Below, piece by piece: positions 24,830 to 35,223 of a stretch of DNA of 64,000 bases. How positions within the stretch are numbered: the stretch's first letter is position 1; each line of letters begins with the position of its first letter. The stretch spans positions 28,986 to 92,985 of the forward strand of contig NZ_VDFW01000028.1 of NCBI RefSeq assembly GCF_006152065.1, in the 5' to 3' direction. The notes beneath the pieces were generated by a model. That model saw only the letters and a program-made list of their open reading frames with translations, was not told the origin of the DNA and ran no database searches. The stretch comes from Amycolatopsis alkalitolerans (lineage in GTDB: Bacteria > Actinomycetota > Actinomycetes > Mycobacteriales > Pseudonocardiaceae). The position numbers were made by a program, and so were the translations under genes.

Positions 24830-27145
24830 ATGGAGAATTCGTCAGCACAAAGTCGAAAGCCGGCAGTTTTCGATACAATTTTCGACAAATCCGCGCAATC
24901 ACCAGACGGCACGCTGAACCGCCCGAACATCGTGATGATCGTGTTGGATGATCTCGGATTCGGTGATTTTGGATGCCATGGATCGGGTATCGCAACACCG
25001 AATATTGACGCATTAGCAGATCACGGCCTTCGGTACAATAGCTTTCATGTAACGGCCGTTTGCTCGGCGACGCGGGCGTGCCTGTTGACGGGGCGCAACC
25101 ATCACGCGGTCGGCATGGGAGCTTTGGCGCATTTGTCGTTCCGTTTTCCCGGCTACACTGCTCGCATTCCCAAGTCGGCAGGCACGGTAGCCCGGCTACT
25201 GTGTGATGCCGGTTACAACACGTTCGCGGTAGGAAAGTGGCACCTGACCCCGACTGCAGAGATAGGGCCGGCGGGACCCTTCGATCGGTGGCCTCTCGGG
25301 CTGGGATTCGAACGCCACTACGGCTTCCTCGACGGGATGACAGACCAGTGGATGCCCGATCTGGTGCGTGACAACGGTTTCATCGAGCCACCCGCCTCGC
25401 CGGATGAGGGTTATCACCTGACCGAGGACTTGGCCTCGCAAGCCATCCGGCTGGTCCAGGACCAGCAGCAGGCCATGCCGGGCAAGCCGTTCTTCCTGTA
25501 CCTCGCCACCGGCGCCCCGCATTGGCCGCACCAGGTACCGGCATCGTGGGCGCAGCCGTATCGGAACCAGTTCGACGCCGGCTGGGAAACCTATCGCCAC
25601 GACATCTTCGAGCGGCAGCTCAAGCTCGGCGTCATACCGCCCACGACCATGCTCACCGAGCGGCCGTCGTGGGTGGCACAGTGGGAGGGCCTGCCCGCTG
25701 GTGAACGCCGCTTGTACGCCCGGATGATGGAGGTCTACGCCGGATTCCTCACCCATGCCGACGCCCAGATAGGCCGGGTCCTCGACTTCCTGAGGACTCT
25801 TGGGGTCCTGGACGACACACTCGTCATGGTCGTGTCCGACAATGGCGCCAGCGCCGACGGCGGACCCCATGGGATGCTGAGCAGCCCGGACGACGAGATC
25901 GCGACGATGCTCAGCCGCATCGACGAGCTCGGTGGGACGCGCAGCGCCTATAACCATTACGCGTGGGGCTGGGCCTGGGCTGGCAACACACCCTTCAAAC
26001 TGTGGAAGGAGTACACCTGGCTGGGCGGGGTGCGCGTCCCCCTGATCGTGCACTGGCCAACGGCGATCGCCAACGAGAACCACGGCCAGGTACGTGACCA
26101 GTTCTGTCACGCCATCGACCTGATGCCCACAATCCTCGACGCCGCAGGCGTTGAGCTACCCGAGTCGGTCGACGGCGTCGCCCAGCAACGCGTCGACGGA
26201 CGAAGTCTGCGGGCTACCTTCAATGCCCCGAAAGCCCCGAGTCCACGAAGCACCCAATATTTCGAAATGCTGGGCTCCCGTGCCATCTATCACGACGGCT
26301 GGAAAGCAACCACAAACCATGTCATCGGTTCGGCCGTGGACCGCCAACTCATCGAAGGCAGCCATTCCTTCGACACCGACAGCTGGTCATTGTATAGCCT
26401 GATCGACGACTTCTCCGAGGCAAACGACCTCGCTTCCGCCCGTCCCGATCAACTTCGCACCATGATCGAACAATGGTGGTTCGAAGCCGGCCGCAACCAG
26501 GTACTGCTCATGGAGGACCCCTACCGCCGTGCTGATGCGATGGAACCAGTGCCGGGCATGGAACCGCCCGTCTCCGCACCCCGTCGGGAAGCTCTGCCCG
26601 GTGGTGGCCGGGTCGACACCCCATCGTTTCTCGCCGGCTTCCGCCTCACCGCCGAGGTTGAGCTGGCCAGCGATCGAGCGGCCGGCATCGTCGCCGCCCA
26701 ACGCAACCGGGTCCTGGGCGGGCCGCGACTTCCCAGAAGCGGATGGGCATGCTATTTCGTCGAGGGCCGTATGACAGTCGCATTCAACCTCGACGGCAGC
26801 GCGCACACGAGCACCACCGACGAGCCGATCGCCGCCGGCCGGCACGACATAGAGATCACCTATACGCCTTGCCGGGGCACGAGCCAGGGCACGGTTGCCA
26901 TCATTCTTGATGGCCGGGAGGTATCCGCTCAGCCATTGCCATCCGAGGCGCAGGCTCCTCCATCGTGGCAGCACGTGCCGGCGACGCTGCTGGTCGGCCG
27001 CGACCACGGCTTCCCCCTCTGCGAGGACTACCAACCGCCCTTCCCGTTCACCGACCACATACACCGGATCACGTTCGAACTGCCCAAGTCTGAGTCACCG
27101 CCCCAGCTACACGAGCAGATCACGACGGCCCTCAAGCACGACTGA
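24830..27145 (+). CDS. arylsulfatase-family sulfatase with CSATR active-site motif
   Basis: A 771-residue type I sulfatase that should hydrolyse a sulfate ester through a formylglycine residue. Calcium-binding Asp40-Asp41 lies in IVLDDLGF, the modification motif is Cys78-Ser-Ala-Thr-Arg82, followed by LLTGRNHHAVG; GKWHL, SDNGAS and the GNTPFKLWK lysine are also present. The usual C-x-P-x-R motif has alanine instead of proline. A C-terminal region (about 590-765) looks like a beta-rich accessory domain. No signal peptide is visible, so it may act in the cytoplasm. It stands between two IclR genes; a paralogue is at 57990-60269. Confidence 0.92.
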   Translation: MENSSAQSRKPAVFDTIFDKSAQSPDGTLNRPNIVMIVLDDLGFGDFGCHGSGIATPNIDALADHGLRYNSFHVTAVCSATRACLLTGRNHHAVGMGALAHLSFRFPGYTARIPKSAGTVARLLCDAGYNTFAVGKWHLTPTAEIGPAGPFDRWPLGLGFERHYGFLDGMTDQWMPDLVRDNGFIEPPASPDEGYHLTEDLASQAIRLVQDQQQAMPGKPFFLYLATGAPHWPHQVPASWAQPYRNQFDAGWETYRHDIFERQLKLGVIPPTTMLTERPSWVAQWEGLPAGERRLYARMMEVYAGFLTHADAQIGRVLDFLRTLGVLDDTLVMVVSDNGASADGGPHGMLSSPDDEIATMLSRIDELGGTRSAYNHYAWGWAWAGNTPFKLWKEYTWLGGVRVPLIVHWPTAIANENHGQVRDQFCHAIDLMPTILDAAGVELPESVDGVAQQRVDGRSLRATFNAPKAPSPRSTQYFEMLGSRAIYHDGWKATTNHVIGSAVDRQLIEGSHSFDTDSWSLYSLIDDFSEANDLASARPDQLRTMIEQWWFEAGRNQVLLMEDPYRRADAMEPVPGMEPPVSAPRREALPGGGRVDTPSFLAGFRLTAEVELASDRAAGIVAAQRNRVLGGPRLPRSGWACYFVEGRMTVAFNLDGSAHTSTTDEPIAAGRHDIEITYTPCRGTSQGTVAIILDGREVSAQPLPSEAQAPPSWQHVPATLLVGRDHGFPLCEDYQPPFPFTDHIHRITFELPKSESPPQLHEQITTALKHD

Positions 27146-27361
27146 CACCCAACGGCGGGAAGCTTGTGTCGTACATCACGTCAGCGCGTCAGGTTCCTGT
27201 CCGGCTGGTAGAACGGCCAGTTCAGCCACACATGGTTACCTCCCGGCGGTCTCTTTCACCGGTAGTCATCACGCGTTCTGGAACTGGCCCCTGACATGCC
27301 CGTTCCACTCCCGCTAGCATCTGAAACATTGAAGCCGACGATCAAAACACAGGAGGCCTCC

Positions 27362-28198
27362 GTGGCGCGACGCAAGAAGAAGGACCGAGACGAGATCGAG
27401 GCCTCGGAGGTCGAAGAGCTATCGGAAGAGCGAGATTACTCCGTTCGCGCCGTCGAGCGGGTGTGCTTGATCTTGAACCTGCTGCAGGAGTCCGTCGACG
27501 GTATCGGGCTCAACGACGTCGCGCAGACCACGGGCCTGCCCAAGTCCTCGGCCTTCCGTTACCTGTGGACCCTGGAGAATCACCGCTACGTCGAACGCGA
27601 TCAGGACACCAGCCTGTATCGCCTGGGGCTCGGCTTCGTCGGCATGCAGTCGCGGCACCTGGAGATCCTCCGCGAGCGTGCGCGGCCGACCCTGGAGAAC
27701 CTGCGTGACGAGTTCGGCGAGACCGCCAACCTCGGCCTCCTCGACGGTGACCACATCATCTACATCGACATCGTCGAGAGCCGCCGGGGCGTGCGCCTCG
27801 CCGCCACCCGTGGTGACCGGGAACCCGTCCACTGCACCGCCCTCGGCAAGGCCATCGCCGCTCAACTGCCCGAAGACCGCGTGCGCCGGCTGCTGAACGA
27901 AACCGGCCTGGAGCGCCGCACCGCGAACACTGTCACCACCGTCGACGACTTCTTCGACGAGCTGGCCAAGGTCAAGCGGCTCGGCTACGCGGTCGACGAC
28001 CGGGAAAACGAAGAGGACGGCCGCTGCGTCGCCGCGCCGCTGCTCGGCACTCACCTTCCCGCAGCCATCAGCGTGAGCGGCCCGTCGTCCCGGTTCACCC
28101 TGCAGGAGGTGAAGAAGGTCGCGAAAACCCTGCTCGACGTCGCCGCCGGGATCGCCACGAACCCCATCCCCGACCAGCGGACCGGCCCCTCGGCGTAG
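27362..28198 (+). CDS. IclR-family transcriptional regulator
   Basis: A 278-residue paralogue of the 23917-24723 gene, with nearly the same recognition helix region (TTGLPKSSAFRYLWTLE) and effector domain (FVGMQSRHLEILRE, GKAIAAQLPEDR, KRLGYAVDDREN). The first 30 residues are charged and disordered. I chose the GTG at 27362 because GGAGG lies six bases upstream; the frame is open to 27296. It lies 216 bases after the sulfatase gene. Confidence 0.9.
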   Translation: MARRKKKDRDEIEASEVEELSEERDYSVRAVERVCLILNLLQESVDGIGLNDVAQTTGLPKSSAFRYLWTLENHRYVERDQDTSLYRLGLGFVGMQSRHLEILRERARPTLENLRDEFGETANLGLLDGDHIIYIDIVESRRGVRLAATRGDREPVHCTALGKAIAAQLPEDRVRRLLNETGLERRTANTVTTVDDFFDELAKVKRLGYAVDDRENEEDGRCVAAPLLGTHLPAAISVSGPSSRFTLQEVKKVAKTLLDVAAGIATNPIPDQRTGPSA

Positions 28199-28368
28199 CG
28201 ACCCGTCAACGGGAGCGGCGGGCCACGTCATCGCGAACGGTCGCCAAGTCTGCGCCTGCCTCGCCGCGGCGGAGCGCATTCAGGCTCTCACCGATGCGAG
28301 CCATCGTCTCGCTGTCGCCGAGGATCTCGAGGGTGACCTCCCCGCCTTCAAGATCCTCGGACCCCGAA

Positions 28369-28681
28369 TCAGGCGATGGCGGCAATGTCCCCGTCCTCGA
28401 AGTAGATCGATTGGTGCAGCCTGCCACCAATGCCGCCGCGTAACGTGCCAACGTGTCCTGACCCGAGATCTTGCCCTGCTCGATCTGGCAGATCCGTCGC
28501 TTCGTCACACCGACCCGGTCGGCGAGCTGTTGCTGGGTGAGGCCACGGTGCGGCGGATCTCGGCCAAACGGTAGCCCCGCACCGTCGCGAGTAGCTCGCG
28601 CTTACCCGCTTCAACGGCCTCCTCATCGCCGGCACGCTCCACATGCTCCGCGCGAATGTCCTTCCACCGTGCGTAACCCAT
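28369..28681 (-). pseudogene. HigA-like antitoxin, frameshifted twice
   Basis: The reading begins with the ATG at 28681 (MGYARWKDIRAEHV) and runs to RLAEIRRTV. A one-base loss near 28541-28546 then shifts the frame to LTQQQLADRVGVTKRRICQIEQGKIS, an XRE helix-turn-helix, and a second shift near 28430 leads to RLHQSIYFEDGDIAAIA, the normal C-terminus. The pieces in order make a complete HigA-type antitoxin, but no single frame can express it. Confidence 0.8.
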
Positions 28682-28850
28682 TACGACCTGCCCTCCTCGG
28701 CTTGCCGTGCCTTCAGGTAGATCTCGTATCGCTGCTCGCTGAGCGGGATCATGTCTCCACGGATCGAACGCGAACAAGATTCGCGCTGTTCCTGGCCGCA
28801 ACTCCTTCAGGTTCCCGACCTGGGAACCGACGATCGTGTCAGCCAGCGGC
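28681..28850 (-). pseudogene. HigB-like toxin remnant
   Basis: The segment encodes VGNLKELRPGTARILFAFDPWR, typical of RelE/HigB-type mRNA interferases, then jumps frame to MIPLSEQRYEIYLKAR. The roughly 20 residues normally joining these parts and the N-terminal third are missing. Its TAA stop overlaps the ATG of the antitoxin remnant (TAATG), the usual higBA coupling. The toxin is dead. Confidence 0.75.
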
Positions 28851-28901
28851 GGACACAGGCCACGTATAGCAGAGCTGTACACCAAGGGCATCGGTCGATG
28901 C

Positions 28902-29102
28902 CTAGAATGCCCTGCTTTCGCCGTCGAGCTCGGCGTGCTCCGAGTGCCGCCCCTCAAGCTGCAGGCACTTCGGGCAGCGCGGGTCGATGTCGTCGACCAG
29001 CCAGCCGTCCCGTTCCATGGCGGTGAACAGGTCCGTGAGCCGGTCGTAGGCCGGACCGCTCAGCCGTGTCTTGCACCCCACGCATTCGGCTATCAGTACC
29101 AT
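28902..29102 (-). CDS. small zinc-ribbon-like protein
   Basis: A 66-residue protein with CVGC near the N-terminus and CPKC near residue 43, two CxxC knuckles that could bind one zinc ion. An AAAGAGG ribosome site precedes the ATG. It starts three bases after the stop of the iolE-like gene, so it would be the last gene of the iol transcription unit. Function unknown. Confidence 0.55.
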   Translation of the reverse strand: MVLIAECVGCKTRLSGPAYDRLTDLFTAMERDGWLVDDIDPRCPKCLQLEGRHSEHAELDGESRAF

Positions 29103-29104
29103 CT

Positions 29105-30055
29105 CTACCTCTTTCCTCTACTCACCGACTCGGCGTTGAGCCCGGTGATGAAGTCGGCGGCCTGTTTGGCGCCCACCTGCGCGGGCTGCAACGGGTCCTC
29201 GTTCTCGATGCTGAGCACGTCCTCGTAGCCGGCTTCCGCCAGCGCCCCGAGGAACGACCGCCAGAACGAGGCAGGGTGCCCCTGCCCGACCGTCCGGAAG
29301 ATCCACGACCGCCGGTCGATGTCCGCGAACGGTGTGGCGTCGAGAACACCGTTCAGGGCCAGCGAATCCGCGCGCATCTCGGTGTCCTTGAGATGCACAT
29401 GGAAGATGGCGGGCCCGAGCGCGTGCACGACCCGTACCGGATCCATCTGCTGCCAGAACATGTGGCTCGGATCGACATTCGCGCCGATCACCGGCCCGAT
29501 CTCGGTCCGCATCCGCTGCAGGGTCGGCACGTTGTACACCAGTTGCAGTGGATGCAGCTCCAGGGCGATCCGCGTGACGCCGTGCTGCACCGCGTACTCG
29601 GCCAGATCGTGCCAGACCGCGAACGCCCGATCCCACTGCTCGCCGAGGATCGCGTAGCGGTCCTCCGGCCACGGGAACGTGATCCAATGGATCGCCCGTG
29701 CCTGCGCCGATTCGCCGGGGCATCCGGACATCGTCACGATCTTGTCCACGCCAAGGGCGCCCGCGAGCCGGATCGCCGCGCGGATGATCTCCACATGCCG
29801 CTCGCCCTCGCGCGGATGCATGGGCCAGGCCGAGCAGTTCACCGCGGCCAGCCGCAATCCCCGCTCGCTCAGCTTGTCCACGAACTCAGCACGCCGTCGC
29901 GGATCCTCCAGCAGCTCGAACACCCGCATATGCGGCGCGCTCGACTGGCCGCCGGCCGCGATCTCCACGGCGCTCGCCCCGATGCTCACCGCGAAGTCGA
30001 GCGCTTCGTCGAGGGACAGGCTGGCCACGGAATCCGTGTAGAGACAAAGATCCAT
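29105..30055 (-). CDS. sugar phosphate isomerase/epimerase-type TIM barrel, inosose dehydratase/isomerase-like
   Basis: A 316-residue xylose-isomerase-like TIM barrel. Metal-ligand candidates are Glu in ALELHPLQ, Asp/His in NVDPSHMFWQQ, His in FHVHLKD and Glu in SIENEDP. In an iol operon this fold usually supplies IolE (dehydration of 2-keto-myo-inositol) or IolI, and no other candidate is present, but the assignment is by context. The ATG at 30055 has AGGAGAG upstream. It follows the iolG-like gene by 11 bases. A decayed second copy lies at 54005-54962. Confidence 0.8.
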   Translation of the reverse strand: MDLCLYTDSVASLSLDEALDFAVSIGASAVEIAAGGQSSAPHMRVFELLEDPRRRAEFVDKLSERGLRLAAVNCSAWPMHPREGERHVEIIRAAIRLAGALGVDKIVTMSGCPGESAQARAIHWITFPWPEDRYAILGEQWDRAFAVWHDLAEYAVQHGVTRIALELHPLQLVYNVPTLQRMRTEIGPVIGANVDPSHMFWQQMDPVRVVHALGPAIFHVHLKDTEMRADSLALNGVLDATPFADIDRRSWIFRTVGQGHPASFWRSFLGALAEAGYEDVLSIENEDPLQPAQVGAKQAADFITGLNAESVSRGKR

Positions 30056-30066
30056 AATGGACTCTC

Positions 30067-31223
30067 CTATCCCGCGCTGTAGAGGGACGTGCCGCGCGCC
30101 GGCGACCACTCCGGCAAGGACAGCTTCTTCAGGCCCAGCACGCCGTGCCGGAACACCGGATCGTCCCGGTCGAGCGGGATGCCCACCAGCTCGCCGGTGA
30201 CAGCCGACTTGTACGCGCCCACGGTCGCCTCGAGAATCCGCAACCCGTCACGGCCCGGCGCCGCGGCGGGCCGGCCGGTCCGCACCGCATCGGCGAAATC
30301 GAGCAGGACCTGCTCGAACGAGTCCATGATGGGCTGGGGGATCCCGGTCATCTCCCGTTCGTCCGGGCCCAGCACCTCCCGCATGCCGGACGCCGTGTGG
30401 ACCCGCACGTGTTCCACCGGCGCCCACGGTGCGGTGCCCCCGTCGCGATACCGCACCGAAACCCGGCCCAGCTCACCGGTGACCTCGATCCCGCCGGGCC
30501 CGAGGCCCCAGGCGATGTTGACCAGCGCCGCGTTGGCATCCGTCTCGAACCGGCACAGGGCGAGATCCTCCACGGTCGCGCTGGCTTCCCGGCTGCTGAC
30601 ATACGCCGAGACCCGCCGCACCGGCCGGCCCAGGAGCGTCTCGGCCAGGTAGACGCCGTGCACCATGTCCATGAGCACGCCGCCGCCGGAACTCACCGCT
30701 TCGTGCCGCCACCCGGCCCGGTACGCGGCCGCGCCCGGCACGTCGACCACCCCGAGGTAGTTGACGACGATTGTGCGGACGGGGCCGATTTCCCCTGAAT
30801 CGATCACTTCTCGCGCAGCCTGAATTTCCGGCAGCCACAGGTAGTTGTGCACCATCGCGAGCGTCTGGCCCGCGTCCTCGGCCGCATCCACGGCCGCCGC
30901 GGCGTCCAGCGGCACGGCCGCCAACGGCTTCTCGCACAGGATGTGCTTGCCCGACACCGCCGAGTTGAGCAGGACCTCCCGGCGCAGATGCTGCGGCGTG
31001 CAGATGTCCACCACGTCCACGTCGTCGCGGGCGATCAGGTGCACCGGATCGGCATGCACCTGCTCCGGGGCCAGGCCCGCCAGTTGCCGCGCCGAGTCCA
31101 GTGCCACCTCGGTCGGGTCGGCCAGCGCCACGACCTGCGCCACCTCGGGATGCGCCAGCCAGGTGGGCAGGTGGATGCGGGCGCCGATGTTGCCGCATCC
31201 GATGATGCCGATTCGCAGTGGTG

Positions 31224-31227
<4 letters not shown>
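30067..31227 (-). CDS. Gfo/Idh/MocA-family oxidoreductase (inositol dehydrogenase-like)
   Basis: A 386-residue NAD(P)-dependent dehydrogenase. The Rossmann motif GIIGCGNIGARIH is at the N-terminus, the catalytic-lysine motif CEKPLA near residue 98, and the C-terminal alpha/beta domain ends at 386. In this operon it should oxidise myo-inositol or a related cyclitol or sugar to the keto form (IolG-type step); substrate specificity is not readable. Its ATG overlaps the iolA stop codon by four bases. A 50-codon remnant of a second copy lies at 54975-55127. Confidence 0.85.
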
Positions 31228-32704
<1,477 letters not shown>

Positions 32705-32708
<4 letters not shown>

Positions 32709-33571
32709 CGCAGCCTCCTTCCGTGCGTGATGCCGACGAGCCGGCCGAAATACGGGACGGCCTCTTCGGCGAGCCATTTCCGTTGCTCGGTTTCGTCCAG
32801 CCCCAGCGCGCCGCCCCAGATGGGCCTCCCGGCGATGAACCCGCGCGCACCCGCGCTCATGGCTATCTCGAGTTGCGCGGCGAAGCTGTCCCGGTCGGTC
32901 TCGCCGCCCCCGAGCAGGACCCAGTCGGCTGCGGCGGTCAACTCGCGGCTTGCCTCAGCACTGCCTGGGAACGCCAGTTTCAACAGGTCCGCTCCGGAGC
33001 TCGCCAGGTCACGGGCCGCGGCGACGACCAGTTCGCCGAACGGGTAGTCCGTCTCGCCCTCGAGCCGGTACACCAACGGTTCCAGCACCAGCGGCAGGCC
33101 GTGGGCGTGCGCGTCCGCGGCCGCCCGCTCGATCAGTTCCCACTGCTGCCACGCGGTCGGGGGATGGTCGGCACGGTAGTAGACAAGCAGTTTGCAGCCG
33201 TCGCCGCCGAGCGCGGCCACGTCGGCGGCGCTGAACTCGAGCCGCGAAACCCGCCCGCCCGCGAACGGCGCGTACCCCTGCGCCTCCAGCGGCATGAGCA
33301 CGCCGCCATCGCGCGGACGGCACCACTCGACCGCGGCCGGATCCAGGAGCACCCCGGACGCCTGCACGCCGAGCGCGTCCGCGATGCGGCCCTTGACCTC
33401 CAGCATCATCTCGGGGCTCACGTCCTCGATGCCGATCCGGGCGAAGGCGTTGCGCATCGCATCGCGGTGGTCCAGCGCGAGCAGGCAGAACGCCCCGTCC
33501 GCGTTCGCCAGCGCCCGCAGCCGCTCACCGAACGGCGACAGGGAGCTCAAGGCGTCCACGTGACCAGTCAT
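32705..33571 (-). CDS. LacD/YihT-like class I aldolase, probable IolJ-type function
   Basis: A 288-residue TIM-barrel aldolase. LLALDHRDAMR near the N-terminus, KLLVYYRADHP, a likely Schiff-base lysine in ADLLKLAFPG, and ARGFIAGRPIWG match tagatose-bisphosphate/sulfofructose-phosphate class I aldolases. Between iolB and iolA it should cleave 5-dehydro-2-deoxygluconate 6-phosphate to dihydroxyacetone phosphate and malonate semialdehyde (IolJ step); this is a context inference because classical IolJ is class II. The ATG at 33571 overlaps iolB by 47 bases. Confidence 0.8.
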
Positions 33572-34301
33572 CGGTAATCCAGCTTGTCGTCGGGTCGAAA
33601 TACGGTGGTCGAGCACGTTCTTCACCAACCGGCTCACCTGCCAGGAAATTGAGGATCCACATATTGGCCGCGGGCGACGGGGTGGTCACGTGGAATCCGC
33701 GTGGCACCGCCACGCAATCGCCGTCGCGTACGGTGAAGATCTCGTCGAACGAACCGTCCTCGAGGTAGTTCCGGTGGAATCCGAAACCTTCGCTGCGATC
33801 GAATCGGAAGAAGTAGGTCTCTTCCAGGTTCGGTGAGCCGTGGCGCCCGTCGTGGCAGTGCGGAGGCCAGCCCGCCCACGAGCCCGCAGGCACGAGCGCC
33901 TCGTACACGATCAGCCGTTCGGCCGGCAACGGATGCGTCAGGACGTGGTGTATCTGTCGCAGCGCCGTGCCACCGCCCCGCTGCTCGACTTTCATCTCCT
34001 CGGGCGTGATCAGTCGCGCCGGATAACGCCCTTCCGCCGGAGCCGTGCCGACTGCGACACACAAGTCCGTCGCCGCGGTCACGGACAAGGCTGCGCCGGG
34101 CGGAACGTAGAGCAGGCTCGACAATTCCTCGAAGACGTTGCGCCGGGCAAGCGTGAACTTCTCGCCGCCCGCGACGATAGTGCCGGCGCCCGAGATGGTC
34201 AGCAACCCCGTCTCGCGCCCAGCGGTGTCCAACTCGGCCGTCTCGCCCGGATTCAGTGACAGGACCTGGAAATCGAGGTATCGCAGCTGTTCAACTCCCA
34301 T
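33525..34301 (-). CDS. iolB: 5-deoxy-glucuronate isomerase
   Basis: A 258-residue bicupin. The metal-binding motif PPHCHDG, then LEETYFFRF and the following FTVRDGDCVAVPRGFH segment identify IolB, which converts 5-deoxy-glucuronate to 5-dehydro-2-deoxygluconate. It is somewhat shorter than many homologues (about 270-300 residues). Its start overlaps the iolC stop by 11 bases. Confidence 0.93.
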   Translation of the reverse strand: MGVEQLRYLDFQVLSLNPGETAELDTAGRETGLLTISGAGTIVAGGEKFTLARRNVFEELSSLLYVPPGAALSVTAATDLCVAVGTAPAEGRYPARLITPEEMKVEQRGGGTALRQIHHVLTHPLPAERLIVYEALVPAGSWAGWPPHCHDGRHGSPNLEETYFFRFDRSEGFGFHRNYLEDGSFDEIFTVRDGDCVAVPRGFHVTTPSPAANMWILNFLAGEPVGEERARPPYFDPTTSWITDDWSRGRLELPVAVR

Positions 34302-35223
34302 GGCTCACCCCCAGCAGCTCCGCGACCTCGCCGAGGGTGGGGAAGCCCTCGGAGCAGCCGAACCGGCTGACCGTGATCGCCCCGCAGGCACTCGCGAGCC
34401 GTGCCGAGGCTTCCCAGCTGGATCCGTGGATCCGCCCGGAGATCAGGCCAGCCGCGAACGCGTCCCCGGCGCCCACCGTGCTCGCGACCGGCACGTCGAA
34501 CACGGGTGCCTCGAACTCACGTTCCGACGTCAGTACTCGCGCGCCGTCGCCGCCCCGCTTGAGCACCATCACCTGCTTCTCGCCGGACAGCTCGATGCCC
34601 TGCGGGTCCGTCTGCTGCAGCGCCGCGAATTCCTCGGCCGTACCCAGCACGACGTCGGCGTCGTTCGTCGCCGCGCCGACCAGGAGCGAATACTCGTCCG
34701 GTTTCGGCCAATGCTCGGGCCGCAAATCGAGATCAATGTAGACAGTCGTGTCGTGCTCGCGGCAGGTCCGCATGATCCAGGCCGCCGCGTCGGCCGTCGA
34801 GCCGCGTGCGAACACATCCGCGGACACCAGCACCGCGCGGACCTGAGCGAGCGGCAGCGAAGCCGCCTCGTCGACCGTCAGGTGGATATCGGCCGGATTG
34901 TCCCGATAGAACGTGCGCGGAAAGTCATCCGGCGGGATCTGCCCGAGCAACGCCAGCGACGTGTGTACCCCGGGCTTGCGGGCCACATAAGTCGTGTCCA
35001 CACCGGCCCGCTCGAACGCGCGCAGCACCCAGTCCCCGACGAGATCGTCGCCGACCGCGGTGAACACCGCGGTGCGGACGCCGAGCCGCGCCGCCGCGAC
35101 CGCGATGTTCGACGGACTGCCGCCGATCATCGCCTCGAATGTGCGGGCCTCGGCGAACTCGGCGCCGGTCTGCTGTGAATACAGGTCCAGGTTGACCCGC
35201 CCGACGGTGAGAAGCTCAGTCAT
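34291..35223 (-). CDS. iolC: 5-dehydro-2-deoxygluconokinase
   Basis: A 310-residue PfkB/ribokinase-family sugar kinase. GRVNLDLY and GGSPSNIAVAAARLG near the N-terminus and the anion-hole/catalytic motif TVGAGDAFAAGL near residue 245 are present. In the iol pathway it phosphorylates 5-dehydro-2-deoxygluconate. The ATG at 35223 overlaps the iolD stop by eight bases; the open frame extends to 35379 but is only a shadow of iolD there. No trace survives in the second, decayed operon. Confidence 0.93.
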   Translation of the reverse strand: MTELLTVGRVNLDLYSQQTGAEFAEARTFEAMIGGSPSNIAVAAARLGVRTAVFTAVGDDLVGDWVLRAFERAGVDTTYVARKPGVHTSLALLGQIPPDDFPRTFYRDNPADIHLTVDEAASLPLAQVRAVLVSADVFARGSTADAAAWIMRTCREHDTTVYIDLDLRPEHWPKPDEYSLLVGAATNDADVVLGTAEEFAALQQTDPQGIELSGEKQVMVLKRGGDGARVLTSEREFEAPVFDVPVASTVGAGDAFAAGLISGRIHGSSWEASARLASACGAITVSRFGCSEGFPTLGEVAELLGVSHGS

